This document shows, piece by piece, positions 53,766 to 64,000 of a stretch of DNA of 64,000 nucleotides. A program made the position numbers and the translations under genes. Origin of the DNA: Streptomyces sp. ISL-94. GTDB taxonomy: Bacteria; Actinomycetota; Actinomycetes; Streptomycetales; Streptomycetaceae. The stretch is from positions 1 to 64,000 of the forward strand of contig NZ_JAGGOZ010000010.1 in assembly GCF_018614075.1 (NCBI RefSeq), in the 5' to 3' direction. Under the pieces are notes generated by a model. The model did no database searches, was not told where the DNA came from, and worked only from the letters and a program-made list of their open reading frames with translations. Each line of letters opens with the position of its first letter. Within the stretch, counting starts at the first letter, position 1.

Positions 53766-55261
53766 AGGGACGGTGCCTCCTCTAGCAGCGGGTGACCCCA
53801 GCGTGCGACGAAGGCGGCCTCGACGGCCGCGCCGACCTTGTACAGCCGGTCGTCCTTCATCGCCGGGGCGATGATCTGCAGCCCGACCGGGAGGCCGTCC
53901 TCCGGCGCCAGGCCGCAGGGCAGCGACATGGCGGAGTTGCCGGCCAGGTTGGTCGGGATGGTGCACAGGTCCGCGAGGTACATCGCCAGCGGGTCGTCGG
54001 TGCGCTCACCGATCGGGAAGGCGGTGGTGGGGGTCGTCGGGGAGACGATCACGTCGACCTGCTCGAAGGACTTCTCGAAGTCCTTCGAGATCAGCGTGCG
54101 GACCTTCTGGGCGGAGCCGTAGTACGCGTCGTAGTAGCCGGAGCTGAGCGCGTACGTACCGAGGATGATGCGGCGCTTGACCTCGTCGCCGAAACCGGCT
54201 TCGCGGGTGAGCGCGGTGACGTCCTCGGCGGACTTGGTGCCGTCGTCTCCGACGCGCAGGCCGTAGCGCATGGCGTCGAAGCGGGCCAGGTTCGAGGAGC
54301 ACTCGGACGGCGCGATCAGGTAGTACGCGGCCATCGCGAGGTCGAAGGACGGGCAGTCCAGCTCGACGATCTCGGCGCCCAGCTCCTTGAGGAGCTCCAC
54401 CGACTCGTTGAAGCGCTGGACGACGCCGGCCTGGTAGCCCTCGCCGGCGAACTGCTTGACCACGCCGACGCGCATGCCGGCGACCGAGCCGTTGCGGGCC
54501 GCCTCGACGACCGGCGGGACCGGGGCGTCGATGGAGGTGGAGTCGAGCGGGTCGTGGCCGGCGATGACCTCGTGCAGGAGCGCGGCGTCCAGGACCGTAC
54601 GGGCGCAGGGGCCGCCCTGGTCGAGGCTGCTGCTGAACGCCACCATGCCGTAGCGCGAGACGCCGCCGTAGGTGGGCTTGACGCCGACGGTGCCGGTGAC
54701 GGCGGCGGGCTGGCGGATGGAGCCGCCGGTGTCCGTACCGATGGCGAGGGGCGCCTGGAAGGCGGCCAGCGCGGCCGCGGAGCCGCCGCCGGAGCCGCCG
54801 GGGATCCGGGTGAGGTCCCAGGGGTTGCCGGTGGGCCCGTAGGCGCTGTTCTCCGTCGACGACCCCATGGCGAACTCGTCCATGTTGGTCTTGCCGAGGA
54901 TGACGACGCCGGCTTCCTTGAGCTTGCGCGTCAGGGTGGCGTCGTAGGGCGGGATCCAGCCTTCGAGGATCTTCGAGCCGACGGTGGTCGGGACCCCGAC
55001 GGTGGTGAAGATGTCCTTGAGGGCGAGCGGGACGCCGGCCAGCGGGCCGAGCTTCTCACCGCGCTCGCGCTTGGCGTCGACGGCTGCCGCCTGGGCGAGG
55101 GCGCCTTCGCGGTCGACGTACAGGAAGGCGTGGACCTTCTCGTCGGTCGCGTCGATGCGGGCCAGGTGGGCCTCGGTGACCTCGACGGCCGTGAGCTCGC
55201 CGGAGGCGATCTTCTCGGCGGTCTCGGCGGCCGTGAGCTTGATGATGTGGGTGTCAGCCAT
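53762..55261 (-). CDS. gatA: Asp/Glu-tRNA amidotransferase subunit A
   Basis: The 499-residue amidase releases ammonia from glutamine and channels it to GatB. The Ser-cisSer-Lys triad is present: Lys in [10 protein letters not shown], cis-Ser in [14 protein letters not shown], and nucleophile Ser in [15 protein letters not shown] at 55261 follows a strong GGAGG. It starts five bases after gatC stops, and its TGA overlaps the next gene's GTG. Confidence 0.96.
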   Translation of the reverse strand: MADTHIIKLTAAETAEKIASGELTAVEVTEAHLARIDATDEKVHAFLYVDREGALAQAAAVDAKRERGEKLGPLAGVPLALKDIFTTVGVPTTVGSKILEGWIPPYDATLTRKLKEAGVVILGKTNMDEFAMGSSTENSAYGPTGNPWDLTRIPGGSGGGSAAALAAFQAPLAIGTDTGGSIRQPAAVTGTVGVKPTYGGVSRYGMVAFSSSLDQGGPCARTVLDAALLHEVIAGHDPLDSTSIDAPVPPVVEAARNGSVAGMRVGVVKQFAGEGYQAGVVQRFNESVELLKELGAEIVELDCPSFDLAMAAYYLIAPSECSSNLARFDAMRYGLRVGDDGTKSAEDVTALTREAGFGDEVKRRIILGTYALSSGYYDAYYGSAQKVRTLISKDFEKSFEQVDVIVSPTTPTTAFPIGERTDDPLAMYLADLCTIPTNLAGNSAMSLPCGLAPEDGLPVGLQIIAPAMKDDRLYKVGAAVEAAFVARWGHPLLEEAPSL

Positions 55262-55266
55262 GGTGA

Positions 55267-55563
55267 TTAGTCCTCCCCCAGGATCTGCGGCACCTTGAAA
55301 CGCTGCTGCTCCTGGGCGGGAGCGCCGGAGAGCGCCTGCTCGGGGGTGAGCGAAGGACGGACCTCGTCCGCGCGCATGACGTTCGTCAGGGGCAGCGGGT
55401 GGGAGGTCGGCGGTACGTCTTGGTCGGCGACCTCGGATACGCGGGCGACCGCGCCGATGATGTCGTCGAGCTGTCCGGCGAAGTGGTCCAGCTCTTCGGC
55501 CTTGAGTTCCAGACGTGCCAGCCGAGCGAGGTGGGCGACCTCCTCGCGCGTGATGCCAGGCAT
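55267..55563 (-). CDS. gatC: Asp/Glu-tRNA amidotransferase subunit C
   Basis: The 98-residue subunit wraps around and steadies Gat[21 protein letters not shown] is the family start, and the rest ([39 protein letters not shown]) is typical. ATG at 55563 has AGAGGA eight bases upstream. It is the first gene of the gatCAB operon, preceded by a repeat-rich interval. Confidence 0.95.
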   Translation of the reverse strand: MPGITREEVAHLARLARLELKAEELDHFAGQLDDIIGAVARVSEVADQDVPPTSHPLPLTNVMRADEVRPSLTPEQALSGAPAQEQQRFKVPQILGED

Positions 55564-55700
55564 GCAGCGATCCTCTGGGGGTGGTGAGTGTGTAGGTTTC
55601 GGGCCCAATCCTATGGGGCCGGGCCCGCTCACCACGAAACGGTTTGCCGCCGCCCTGCCGAGAGCCCCTGTCCGTGCCCCCGCCGAACCCGCTGCGCGGC

Positions 55701-55748
55701 GCCCCCGGGCTCCGCCCGCACCCGCGCCTCAAACGCCGGCGAGGCTGA
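55701..55748. repeat. SPAGV-type intergenic repeat, copy B
   Basis: Same orientation as copy A at 3571-3617, with GCGCCTCAAACGCCGGCG intact and a G-to-A change in the following run. It lies in the interval between gatC and the GGDEF/EAL gene (55564-55918), which holds these repeats but no supported gene. Confidence 0.8.
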
Positions 55749-55752
55749 ATAT

Positions 55753-55780
55753 GCCCCGCCTCAGACGCCGGCGCGGCTCA
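55753..55780. repeat. SPAGV-type intergenic repeat, degenerate copy C
   Basis: CCCCGCCTCAGACGCCGGCG is a partial, mutated copy of the core, immediately after copy B and in the same orientation. Confidence 0.6.
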
Positions 55781-55829
55781 CGGTCCGACGGCGGCTGCAC
55801 CCGGCGCCTACGGGCCCACGCCGGCCACA

Positions 55830-55878
55830 TCCAGCCCCGCCGGCGTTTGAGGCGCGGGGGCTCGGGGGCAGAGCCCCA
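55830..55878. repeat. SPAGV-type intergenic repeat, inverted copy D
   Basis: TCCAGCCCCGCCGGCGTTTG opens an inverted copy that is nearly identical to the complement of copy A over 48 bases. Copies B and D can pair to form a large hairpin about 40 bases downstream of the rmdB-like gene. Confidence 0.8.
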
Positions 55879-55918
55879 GCGGCGGCGCCGCACCCGCGGG
55901 GGCGGGGCTGGCCCGGCG

Positions 55919-58099
55919 TCAGCCGGCGTCGGCTTCGGCCGCGGCCAGTTCCGCCGAGATGTCGGCCGGGCGGCGCCAACCCCGCTCGCCGCGCGCCAGC
56001 AGCCACGCGGTGGCCTCCTGCGGCGGCATCGCGGCCGCGACCAGCCAGCCCTGGACCGCGTCGCAGCCCAGGTCCCGCAGCCGCTCCCACGTCTCGTCGT
56101 CCTCCACGCCCTCCGCCACGACGAGCAGCCCCAGCGAGTGCGCCAGGTCCACCGTGCAGCGGACGATCTCCGCGTCCTGCGCGTCGACCGCCAGCCGGCC
56201 CACGAACGACCGGTCGATCTTCAGCTCGCTGACCGGCAGCCGCCGCAGGTGGACCAGCGAGGAGTACCCCGTACCGAAGTCGTCCAGGGACATCTTCACG
56301 CCGTGGCCGGTGAGCCCGGCCATGGTGTCGGCCGCCCGCTGGGGGTCCTCCAGCAGCACGTGTTCCGTTATCTCCAGCTGGAGCCCGCTCGCCGGCACCC
56401 CGTGCCGGGCCAGCCTGGCGGCCACCGCTCCCGCGAAGCCGGGGGTGTGCACATCGCGCGGCGAGACGTTGACGGCGACCGGGACCTTCAGGCCCTGCGC
56501 CCGCCACCGCGCCACCTGGGCGAGGGCCGTCTCCAGCACGTACTCCGTCAGGTGCGGCATCAGCCCGGAGGTCTCGGCGATCGCGATGAACTCGTCCGGG
56601 GACACCCGCCCCCGTTCCGGATGCACCCAGCGCACCAGCGCTTCGAGCCCCGCCACCTGACCGTCGAAGCGGACCTTCGGCTGGTAGTGGAGTTCCACTT
56701 CGCCCGCGTCGAGGGCCCGGCGGAGGTCGCCGAGGAGGCCGAGCCGGTCGGGGGTGTTGCTGTCCCGCTTGGACTCGTACACCTCCACCCCCGTACGGTC
56801 CCGCTTCGCCTGGTACATCGCCACGTCCGCGCGCCGCAGCAGCCCCTCCGCGTCCAGCGCGTGGTCGGGGAAGACGGCCAGCCCGGCGCTGGCCTCCAGG
56901 ACGAGCGTGAGGCCGTCCAGGTCCAGCGGGGAGCTGAGCTCCGCGACCAGGTGGCGGGCGATCCGCTGGGCGCTGGTGGTGGAGTCGGCGACGGGCAGTA
57001 AGACGGCGAACTCGTCACCGCCGAGCCGGGCCGCCTCGGCGTCCTCGGGCAGGGCCTGGCGCAGCCGGTCGGCGATCTGGAGGAGGAGGCGGTCGCCCGC
57101 CAGGTGGCCCAGGGTGTCGTTGACGGCGCGGAAGCGGTCCAGGTCGATCAGCACAAGAGCTGCCCGGGTGCCCAAACGTTCAGCCTCGTCCAGGGCGGAC
57201 CAGGCCCGCTCCAGCAGCCACTGCCGGTTCGGCAGTCCGGTCAGGGGGTCGCGCAGCTGTTCCTCGGCGCGTGCCCGGGCGATCCACAGCGTGGAGTCCA
57301 GGGCGATCAGCGGTACGGCGAACAGCGGCAGCAGCACCGGCTGGGTGACGGCGACGGCGCAGATCAGCGGGGCGATGCCGAGCAGGGCGACGGCCACCAG
57401 GGCTTGGCGGAGCAGGGCCGTACGGGCGACGGTGGGCAGGCCGCCGCCGCGCGGCGCGAGCGCGAGCCACAGCAGGAGGCGGGTGACGAGCAGGTAGGAG
57501 ACGGCGACGAGGATGACCTCGGGGACCGCGTCCAGGCCCCAGCTGGTGGGCTTCCAGGGGGTCTCGACGGACGGCGCCTCGCCGAAGGCGGCAAGGACGA
57601 GGGCTCCGGCGCCGATGCCGAGGACGTCCACGGAGCCGTGCAGGAGGCCCTGCCGCCAGCGGTGCCGGCGCGCGGCCCCGACGAGGGTGACGACCGCCAG
57701 GGAGACGAGTCCCGCGGGCACCCACCCGTACAGGATGAGCACGCCGAGCGTGAGGGCGGCGCCCGAGCCGGTGCCGCCCCACCAGCGGTCGCGGCCCAGG
57801 GCGACGAGGTGGCCGACGATGATGCCGGTGAGCAGGGCCAGCGCCCAGCCCACCGAGCCGCCGGGGAAGAGCGCGTGACGGCCGGTCAGTGCGGAGACCA
57901 CGCCGGCCGCGAGCACCACGACGGAGAGGCCCATCACGGCGAGCGCCAGCATCCTGCGGCGCCCGGGTTCGCCCGCACCGAGGTCCAGCGGTCGGGTCTC
58001 CGGCATCCTGGACCCCAGGACACCGAACCGGCCCGCCCGCATGGACGGGAGTTCCCCGCCGAATTCAGGTGACGGGTCGGCGCTTTCGGTGGGTTTCAT
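55919..58099 (-). CDS. rmdB: Membrane GGDEF-EAL c-di-GMP protein (RmdB-like)
   Basis: The 726-residue protein has about eight hydrophobic segments (residues 50-275), then GGDEF (RLGGDEF, 360-364) and EAL domains. The EAL domain is intact: EALVRW (486-491), the LEITE motif, DDFGTGYSS and VVAEGVE. It should cleave c-di-GMP. The GGDEF signature is present, but no RxxD lies five residues before it, so product inhibition is absent. Location between gatC and ligA and the domain order match RmdB of S. coelicolor, a phosphodiesterase needed for aerial growth. The symbol rests on that. ATG at 58099 follows GAGAGGG. Confidence 0.85.
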   Translation of the reverse strand: MKPTESADPSPEFGGELPSMRAGRFGVLGSRMPETRPLDLGAGEPGRRRMLALAVMGLSVVVLAAGVVSALTGRHALFPGGSVGWALALLTGIIVGHLVALGRDRWWGGTGSGAALTLGVLILYGWVPAGLVSLAVVTLVGAARRHRWRQGLLHGSVDVLGIGAGALVLAAFGEAPSVETPWKPTSWGLDAVPEVILVAVSYLLVTRLLLWLALAPRGGGLPTVARTALLRQALVAVALLGIAPLICAVAVTQPVLLPLFAVPLIALDSTLWIARARAEEQLRDPLTGLPNRQWLLERAWSALDEAERLGTRAALVLIDLDRFRAVNDTLGHLAGDRLLLQIADRLRQALPEDAEAARLGGDEFAVLLPVADSTTSAQRIARHLVAELSSPLDLDGLTLVLEASAGLAVFPDHALDAEGLLRRADVAMYQAKRDRTGVEVYESKRDSNTPDRLGLLGDLRRALDAGEVELHYQPKVRFDGQVAGLEALVRWVHPERGRVSPDEFIAIAETSGLMPHLTEYVLETALAQVARWRAQGLKVPVAVNVSPRDVHTPGFAGAVAARLARHGVPASGLQLEITEHVLLEDPQRAADTMAGLTGHGVKMSLDDFGTGYSSLVHLRRLPVSELKIDRSFVGRLAVDAQDAEIVRCTVDLAHSLGLLVVAEGVEDDETWERLRDLGCDAVQGWLVAAAMPPQEATAWLLARGERGWRRPADISAELAAAEADAG

Positions 58100-58486
58100 G
58101 CCCGTCCCTCTCACAGCCGGCGGTGCCGATGTCACGCAATGGCCCTGACGTCATGCCATCACGGCTGGAATCGCATCCGGCAGCCGTGCACGACGGGCGC
58201 ACCCCTCAACAGTAGGACGCGGGAGGCTCCCAGGGGCAGCGGTCGGCGGCGGTTGCCCGAATGCGACCCAGCCATCCTCATCAGTACGGTATCCGCCGAA
58301 CGGGTGAGTTTGGACCGGGACCCCCGGTCACCCATCCGATGATCCGACAGGTCACCGCCCTGCTGACAGCCTTGTACCGGCCGTTTATCACCGGTAGACG
58401 CGCCCGGCGTGCGCCCGCCCGTACGGCCGCACGCCACGCATCGGTTCGCCTTCGCTACTCCCCCGAGGCGATTGCCTTTCCCCGTC
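58100..58486. other. Intergenic interval between rmdB-like gene and ligA
   Basis: These 387 bases carry the rmdB-like promoter on the minus strand and the 3-prime side of ligA. No open frame with a ribosome site, no tRNA and no strong hairpin or leader peptide is seen. Several short imperfect palindromes occur, such as CCGGGACCCCCGG near 58316-58328, without clear meaning. Confidence 0.5.
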
Positions 58487-60718
<2,232 letters not shown>

Positions 60719-61702
60719 TCACTCAGGGTTGTCGGCGAGCGACCTCGCCGCCCTGACGCAATGCGCCTGCACCGCGCGCGCGTAGGCGGGTGAAGCGCCC
60801 GCCAGACCGCACGACGGGGTGACCACGACGGACTCCGCCAGAGTCCCCGGGGCCAGCCCCAGCCTGCGCCAAAGCTTCCTGACACCCATGACGCTACCGG
60901 CAGGGTCTGACAACGGACCGTCGGTGCCCGGCACCACTCCGGCGAAGAGTGTCGTACCGCTTTCGACGGCCTCTCCGATGGTGTCGTCCTCGCGCTCCGT
61001 GAGCAGGGAGAAATCGAACGACACGCCCGTGGCGCCGGCGCGCCGCAGCAGGCCGAAGGGGACCTCGGGCGCGCAGGAGTGCACGATCACGTCCCCGTCG
61101 TGGACGGCGAACAGCTCCCGCAGCGTCCCCTCGACGACCTGCCGGTCGACGGCCCGGTAGGTCCGGTAGCCGCTCGCGGAGCGCACCCGCCCGAGCAGGA
61201 CTGCGGTGAGCGAGGGCTCGTCGAACTGGAGCACGATCTCGGCCCCGGGGATGCGCCTGCGTACGTCGGCCAAGTGCTCGCGCAGCCCCTCGGCGAGCGA
61301 TCCGGCCAGGTCGCGGCAGGCGCCGGCGTCCTGGAGCACGGCCTCGCCGCCGTGCAGTTCGAGGGAGGCGGCCAGGGTCCACGGCCCGACGGCCTGGACC
61401 TTGAGCTTGCCGGCGTACCCCTGGGTGAACTCCTCCAGGGCGTCGAGGTCCTCGCCGAGCCAGGACCGGGCGCGCTTGCTGTCCCGCCCCGAGCGGTCGC
61501 TCACCCGCCAGCCGCTGGGCTCGACGTGCGCGTACATGTCGACGAGCAGCCCGAGGGAGCGGCCGATCATGTCCGCGCCGGGCCCGCGGGCGGGCAGCTC
61601 GGCGAGGTAGGGGAACTCCTCGAAGGAACCGGTGACGGTCTTGGCGGCCTCCCGGGCGTCGCCGCCGGGGAGCGATCCGATGCCGGTCGCGCTCGCGGTC
61701 AT
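60719..61702 (-). CDS. Cobalamin-independent methionine synthase-like protein (MetE C-terminal type)
   Basis: The 327-residue protein equals the C-terminal catalytic half of MetE. Zinc ligands are His and Cys in VIVHSCAPEVPFGLL and the second Cys in VVTPSCGLAGASP, with Glu in LQFDEPSL. Short MetE-like proteins of this kind act on methylcobalamin- or small-molecule-derived methyl groups, or are of unknown role. The ATG at 61702 overlaps the SDR stop (ATGA), so the two are cotranslated. Whether it makes methionine cannot be told. Confidence 0.85.
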   Translation of the reverse strand: MTASATGIGSLPGGDAREAAKTVTGSFEEFPYLAELPARGPGADMIGRSLGLLVDMYAHVEPSGWRVSDRSGRDSKRARSWLGEDLDALEEFTQGYAGKLKVQAVGPWTLAASLELHGGEAVLQDAGACRDLAGSLAEGLREHLADVRRRIPGAEIVLQFDEPSLTAVLLGRVRSASGYRTYRAVDRQVVEGTLRELFAVHDGDVIVHSCAPEVPFGLLRRAGATGVSFDFSLLTEREDDTIGEAVESGTTLFAGVVPGTDGPLSDPAGSVMGVRKLWRRLGLAPGTLAESVVVTPSCGLAGASPAYARAVQAHCVRAARSLADNPE

Positions 61703-62388
61703 CGGCCGGGCCTCACGCTCAGGTCGTTGACCTCGGCGTCGCGGGGCAGGTCGACGGCCATGACGATCGTCGTCGCGACGGACTCGGGGTCGATCCAGGC
61801 GGCGGGGTCGTACTCCTTGCCCTCCTGCGAGTGCACCTTGGCCTGCATGGGACTGGCCGTCCGCCCCGGGTACACGGAGGTCACGCGGATCCCGTTGCCC
61901 TTCTCCTCCTCGCGCAGCGAGTCGGCGAGGGCCTTCAGCCCGTGCTTGGAGGCGGCGTACGCGCTCCAGTCGGCGTGCGCGTGCAGCCCGGCGCCGGAGT
62001 TCACGAAGACGACGGTCGCCCGGGAGGCCCGCAGGGTGGGCAGCAGCAGCCGGGTGACCTCGGCGGGGGCGATCAGGTTCACGTTGAGCTGCTGGTGCCA
62101 GGTCTTGGGCCGCAGCTCACCGACGGGTCCGAGGTCCACGATCCCGGCGATGTGCAGCAGGGAGTCGATGCGCTCGGGGACGGCCTGCTTGGAGAAGGCC
62201 CACGACAGCCGGTCGGGATCGGCGAGGTCTCCTACGAGCGCCCGCGCGCCGGGGTAGCGCTCGACAAGCTGTTTGGCGCGGCCGGCGTCACGGGCGAGAA
62301 GGACGAGCTCGTCGCCGCGGGCGTGCAGCCGGGCGGCGACGGCGGCGCCGATGCCGGACCCGGCACCGGTGATCAGGTGAGTAGCCAT
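61699..62388 (-). CDS. Short-chain dehydrogenase/reductase
   Basis: The 229-residue protein has THLITGAGSGIGAAVAARLHARGDELVLLAR as the cofactor loop. It also has the IAGIVDLG stretch and the catalytic serine in VVFVNSGAGLHAHADWSAYAASKHGLKALADSL with Tyr-x-x-x-Lys. The C-terminal VTSVYPGRTASPMQ is typical. ATG at 62388 is chosen; another in frame lies three codons up. It is followed by the MetE-like gene with a 4-base overlap, and the pair is likely an operon. The substrate is unknown. Confidence 0.88.
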   Translation of the reverse strand: MATHLITGAGSGIGAAVAARLHARGDELVLLARDAGRAKQLVERYPGARALVGDLADPDRLSWAFSKQAVPERIDSLLHIAGIVDLGPVGELRPKTWHQQLNVNLIAPAEVTRLLLPTLRASRATVVFVNSGAGLHAHADWSAYAASKHGLKALADSLREEEKGNGIRVTSVYPGRTASPMQAKVHSQEGKEYDPAAWIDPESVATTIVMAVDLPRDAEVNDLSVRPGR

Positions 62389-62474
62389 ACCGCCCATGCT
62401 CGCACCCCGCCCGGGCCGCCCGTCTCAGGTGTCCCGCATCGGGCCGATCACGGGAAAGTGGCCCGGTGGCCGAC

Positions 62475-62640
62475 GGTCAGAGCCCCATGGCCCGCGGTCA
62501 GAGACCCCTGGCCGGCGGTCAGAGCCCCGCGGCCGGCGGTCAGAGCCCCGCGGCCGGCGGTCAGAGCCCCGCGGCCGGCGGTCAGAGCCCCGCGGCCCGC
62601 GGTCAGAGACCCCTGGCCCGCGGTCAGAGCCCGGCGGCTG
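62475..62640. repeat. 21-bp tandem repeat, eight copies
   Basis: Units begin with GGTCAGAG at 62475, 62496, 62517, 62538, 62559, 62580, 62601 and 62622, exactly 21 bases apart. The usual unit is GGTCAGAGCCCCGCGGCC plus three G/C-rich bases; edge copies are more divergent, central ones almost identical. It fills the interval downstream of the DUF1330 gene, whose TGA (62624-62626) lies in the last unit. No gene is supported within it. Confidence 0.9.
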
Positions 62641-62968
62641 CGCGCAGGGCGGCGGCCGTCTTCGAGGCGTCGTAGTCGGCCGGGACACCCTCGACCAGGA
62701 TGATCTCGCCCGCGATGTGGTCGGTGCGCAGCGGGATGAGGGCCTGGTAGGCGTCGGAGTCGTACCAGGCGCGGGCCTTCTCGATGTCCGGGAAGCCGAT
62801 GATGGCGACCGTGCCGGGCCAGGGGCCCTCCTTGACCTCGACCTCCTTGCCGTGGACCAGGAAGCGGCCGCCGAAGGGGTCCATGGTGGCCTGGATCTCC
62901 TCGATGTAGCGGAGGATGTCCTCGTTCATCGTGTCGGGGCGGATGTGGCCGATGGCGTAAGCGGTCAT
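62624..62968 (-). CDS. DUF1330 protein
   Basis: The 114-residue ferredoxin-fold protein has MTAYAIGHIRPDTMNEDIL, IQATMDPFGGRFLVHGK, and AIIGFPDIEKARAWYDSDAYQALIPLR, typical of DUF1330/Dabb-like dimeric proteins. ATG at 62968 follows GGGGGAG. Its function is unknown. The stop codon lies in the last unit of the 21-bp repeat, and it follows the AraC remnant by 88 bases. Confidence 0.88.
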   Translation of the reverse strand: MTAYAIGHIRPDTMNEDILRYIEEIQATMDPFGGRFLVHGKEVEVKEGPWPGTVAIIGFPDIEKARAWYDSDAYQALIPLRTDHIAGEIILVEGVPADYDASKTAAALRAAAGL

Positions 62969-63056
62969 GATGGTCTCCCCCTTCAACCGGCCCGTCGGTT
63001 CGGGCCGTTGACCAGATCCTGCCAGCCCGGGGTGTCGGGGGCGATTACCCCGGAGG

Positions 63057-63447
63057 TCATGCCAGGGCGGGGCTCTGCGGCTGGAAGGTACGCCGGTAGG
63101 CGATCGGGGAGGTCCCGAGGGCGGTCCGCATGTGCTGGCGCAGGGAGCCCGCGGAGCCGAAGCCGGAGCGGTGGGCGACCAGGTCGACGGGGAGGTCGCT
63201 GGATTCCAGCAAGTGGCGTGCGATCTCCAGGCGTTGGGCGGTGAGCCACTGGACCGGCGTCATGCCGACCTCGTCGCGGAAGCGCCGGGTGAAGGTGCGC
63301 AGGCTCATCCGGGCGTGGGTGGCCAGCTCGCCCAGGGTGATCGGCTCGTCGAGGCGTTCCAGGGCCCAGGCGCGGGTGGCGGTGGTGGTGGCGACGGTGG
63401 GCTCGGGGACGGGCCGGTCGATGTACTGGGCCTGGCCGCCGTCGCGC
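63057..63447 (-). pseudogene. AraC-family regulator, N-terminus lost at a junction
   Basis: The minus strand encodes the last 130 or so residues of a GlxA-type AraC regulator, from RDGGQAQYIDRPVPEPTV. The two helix-turn-helix motifs are present (LGELATHARMSLRTFTRRFRDE and VDLVAHRSGFGSAGSLRQHM), ending in the usual SPIAYRRTFQ. The N-terminal DJ-1/PfpI-like ligand domain of about 190 residues is missing. At about 63447 the sequence becomes the antisense of an oxidoreductase gene. Upstream in-frame codons belong to that antisense, so there is no natural start. It is a remnant or an assembly join. Confidence 0.7.
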
Positions 63448-64000
63448 CAGTACGTGGTGGCCCCGGCCCGGCACTTCGCCCGCAAGCCCGCCTCGCTGGA
63501 CCACGTGCAGGCTGCCGCACTGCCGCTGGCGGCGCTGACCGCCTGGCAGGCGCTGGTGGACACCGCCGGCGTCTCGGCCGGGCAGCGGGTGCTCGTCCAC
63601 GCGGCGGCGGGCGGCGTCGGGCACCTGGCGGTGCAGATCGCCAAGGCGCGCGGCGCGTACGTGATCGGCACCGCCAGCGCGAGCAAGCACGACGTCCTGC
63701 GCGAGCTGGGCGCCGACGAGCTGATCGACTACCGGTCGGTGGACTTCACCGAAGCGGTCTCGGACGTCGACGTCGTGCTGGACGCGCTGGGCGGCGAAAC
63801 CGCCGAGCTCAGCCTGAAGGTCCTCAAGCCCGGCGGGCACCTGATCTCACTGCCCGGCCCGGACTCCGTCCCGGCCGCGGCCGACGGGGTGTACGCGGCT
63901 TGGGTGCTGGTCGAGCCGGACCTCAAGGGCCTGGAGGCGATCGCCGCCCTGTCGGACCAGGGCCTGCTCAAGCCGCTGGTCGACACCGTGCTGCCGCTGG
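63421..64000 (+). CDS. Quinone-oxidoreductase-like MDR fragment (both ends incomplete)
   Basis: The plus strand from 63448 encodes QYVVAPARHFARKPASLDHVQAAALPLAALTAWQALVDTAG, with VLVHAAAGGVGHLAVQIAKARGAYVIGTAS as the Rossmann loop. LGADELIDYRSVDF and DVVLDALGGETAELSLKVLKPGG follow, up to the window end. This is the zinc-independent quinone-oxidoreductase type of MDR. The first 100-130 residues are missing, cut at the junction with the AraC remnant; an in-frame ATG at 63421 would add only MYWAWPPSR. The 3-prime end lies beyond the window. Whether it is still expressed is doubtful. Confidence 0.75.
   Translation, partial: MYWAWPPSRQYVVAPARHFARKPASLDHVQAAALPLAALTAWQALVDTAGVSAGQRVLVHAAAGGVGHLAVQIAKARGAYVIGTASASKHDVLRELGADELIDYRSVDFTEAVSDVDVVLDALGGETAELSLKVLKPGGHLISLPGPDSVPAAADGVYAAWVLVEPDLKGLEAIAALSDQGLLKPLVDTVLPL

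Noticed and set aside
62475..62640. Possible CRISPR array from regularly spaced repeats
   Set aside because: The whole 21-base unit is repeated head to tail with no unique spacers and no cas genes nearby, so it is a simple tandem repeat.
63057..63686. Long minus-strand ORF through the AraC remnant as an intact gene
   Set aside because: From about 63450 upward its codons are the antisense of an oxidoreductase and do not match any AraC ligand domain.

Overview
The window is a high-GC, gene-dense piece of an actinomycete chromosome, almost certainly Streptomyces. The evidence is third-codon-position GC bias, frequent GTG starts, ATGA/GTGA gene overlaps, a DmdR1/IdeR-type iron box, the Streptomyces ilvB leader peptide and the familiar intergenic repeat that ends genes in the residues SPAGV. 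Gene content and order follow the conserved core region that carries cimA, ilvE, leuB, serA, ilvBNC, gatCAB and ligA in S. coelicolor. No rRNA, tRNA, CRISPR array, phage or large biosynthetic cluster is visible.

Layout. 1-63: start of an IS5-type transposase cut by the window edge. 137-3617: a secreted glycine-rich membrane protein and cimA, the latter behind a candidate isoleucine attenuator. 3597-9395: a probable ureAB-ureC-aguA-tetR operon divergent from an NCS1 permease, with a perfect palindrome between them. 9406-13203: ilvE, leuB, a 43-residue small gene and a LysR regulator. 13293-17329: an NADP-dependent reductase, a Tat-exported phospholipase C and an iodotyrosine-deiodinase-like flavoprotein. 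17402-21688: proline catabolism (P5C dehydrogenase, proline dehydrogenase, PucR regulator). 21748-23984: a TetR/MFS efflux pair. 24089-29699: serA and ilvBNC, the latter with a complete leader-peptide attenuator. 29704-39790: a membrane GGDEF/degenerate-EAL protein, dehydrogenases, a sugar-dehydrogenase-like lipoprotein, a DUF6191 protein, a LAL regulator and a 55-residue small gene. 39945-40597: a MITE-like inverted-repeat element beside a decayed aldo/keto reductase. 40716-46297: a membrane protein, acetyltransferases, an MMPL transporter, a cupin and a DinB protein. 46343-49943: an iron-box locus with a siderophore-interacting protein divergent from a cytoplasmic penicillin-acylase-family Ntn hydrolase coupled to an AlcB-type acyltransferase. 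50072-62388: a membrane Ser/Thr kinase, gatCAB with an inserted small membrane gene, an rmdB-like c-di-GMP protein, ligA, a MetE-like protein and an SDR. 62475-62640: a 21-bp tandem repeat. 62624-64000: a DUF1330 gene and a junction where an AraC regulator and a quinone oxidoreductase have both lost their N-termini.

How the genes work together. Branched-chain amino-acid synthesis dominates: CimA (isoleucine entry), IlvBN, IlvC, LeuB and IlvE. Leader-peptide attenuation is clear at ilvB and likely at cimA. Nitrogen recovery is the second theme: agmatine deiminase with a UreAB/UreC urease, and the proline degradation pair. The most interesting candidate system is the iron-box locus, whose acylase, acyltransferase and reductase together suggest modification or recycling of a siderophore. 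All functional statements are inferences from sequence; no database search was run.
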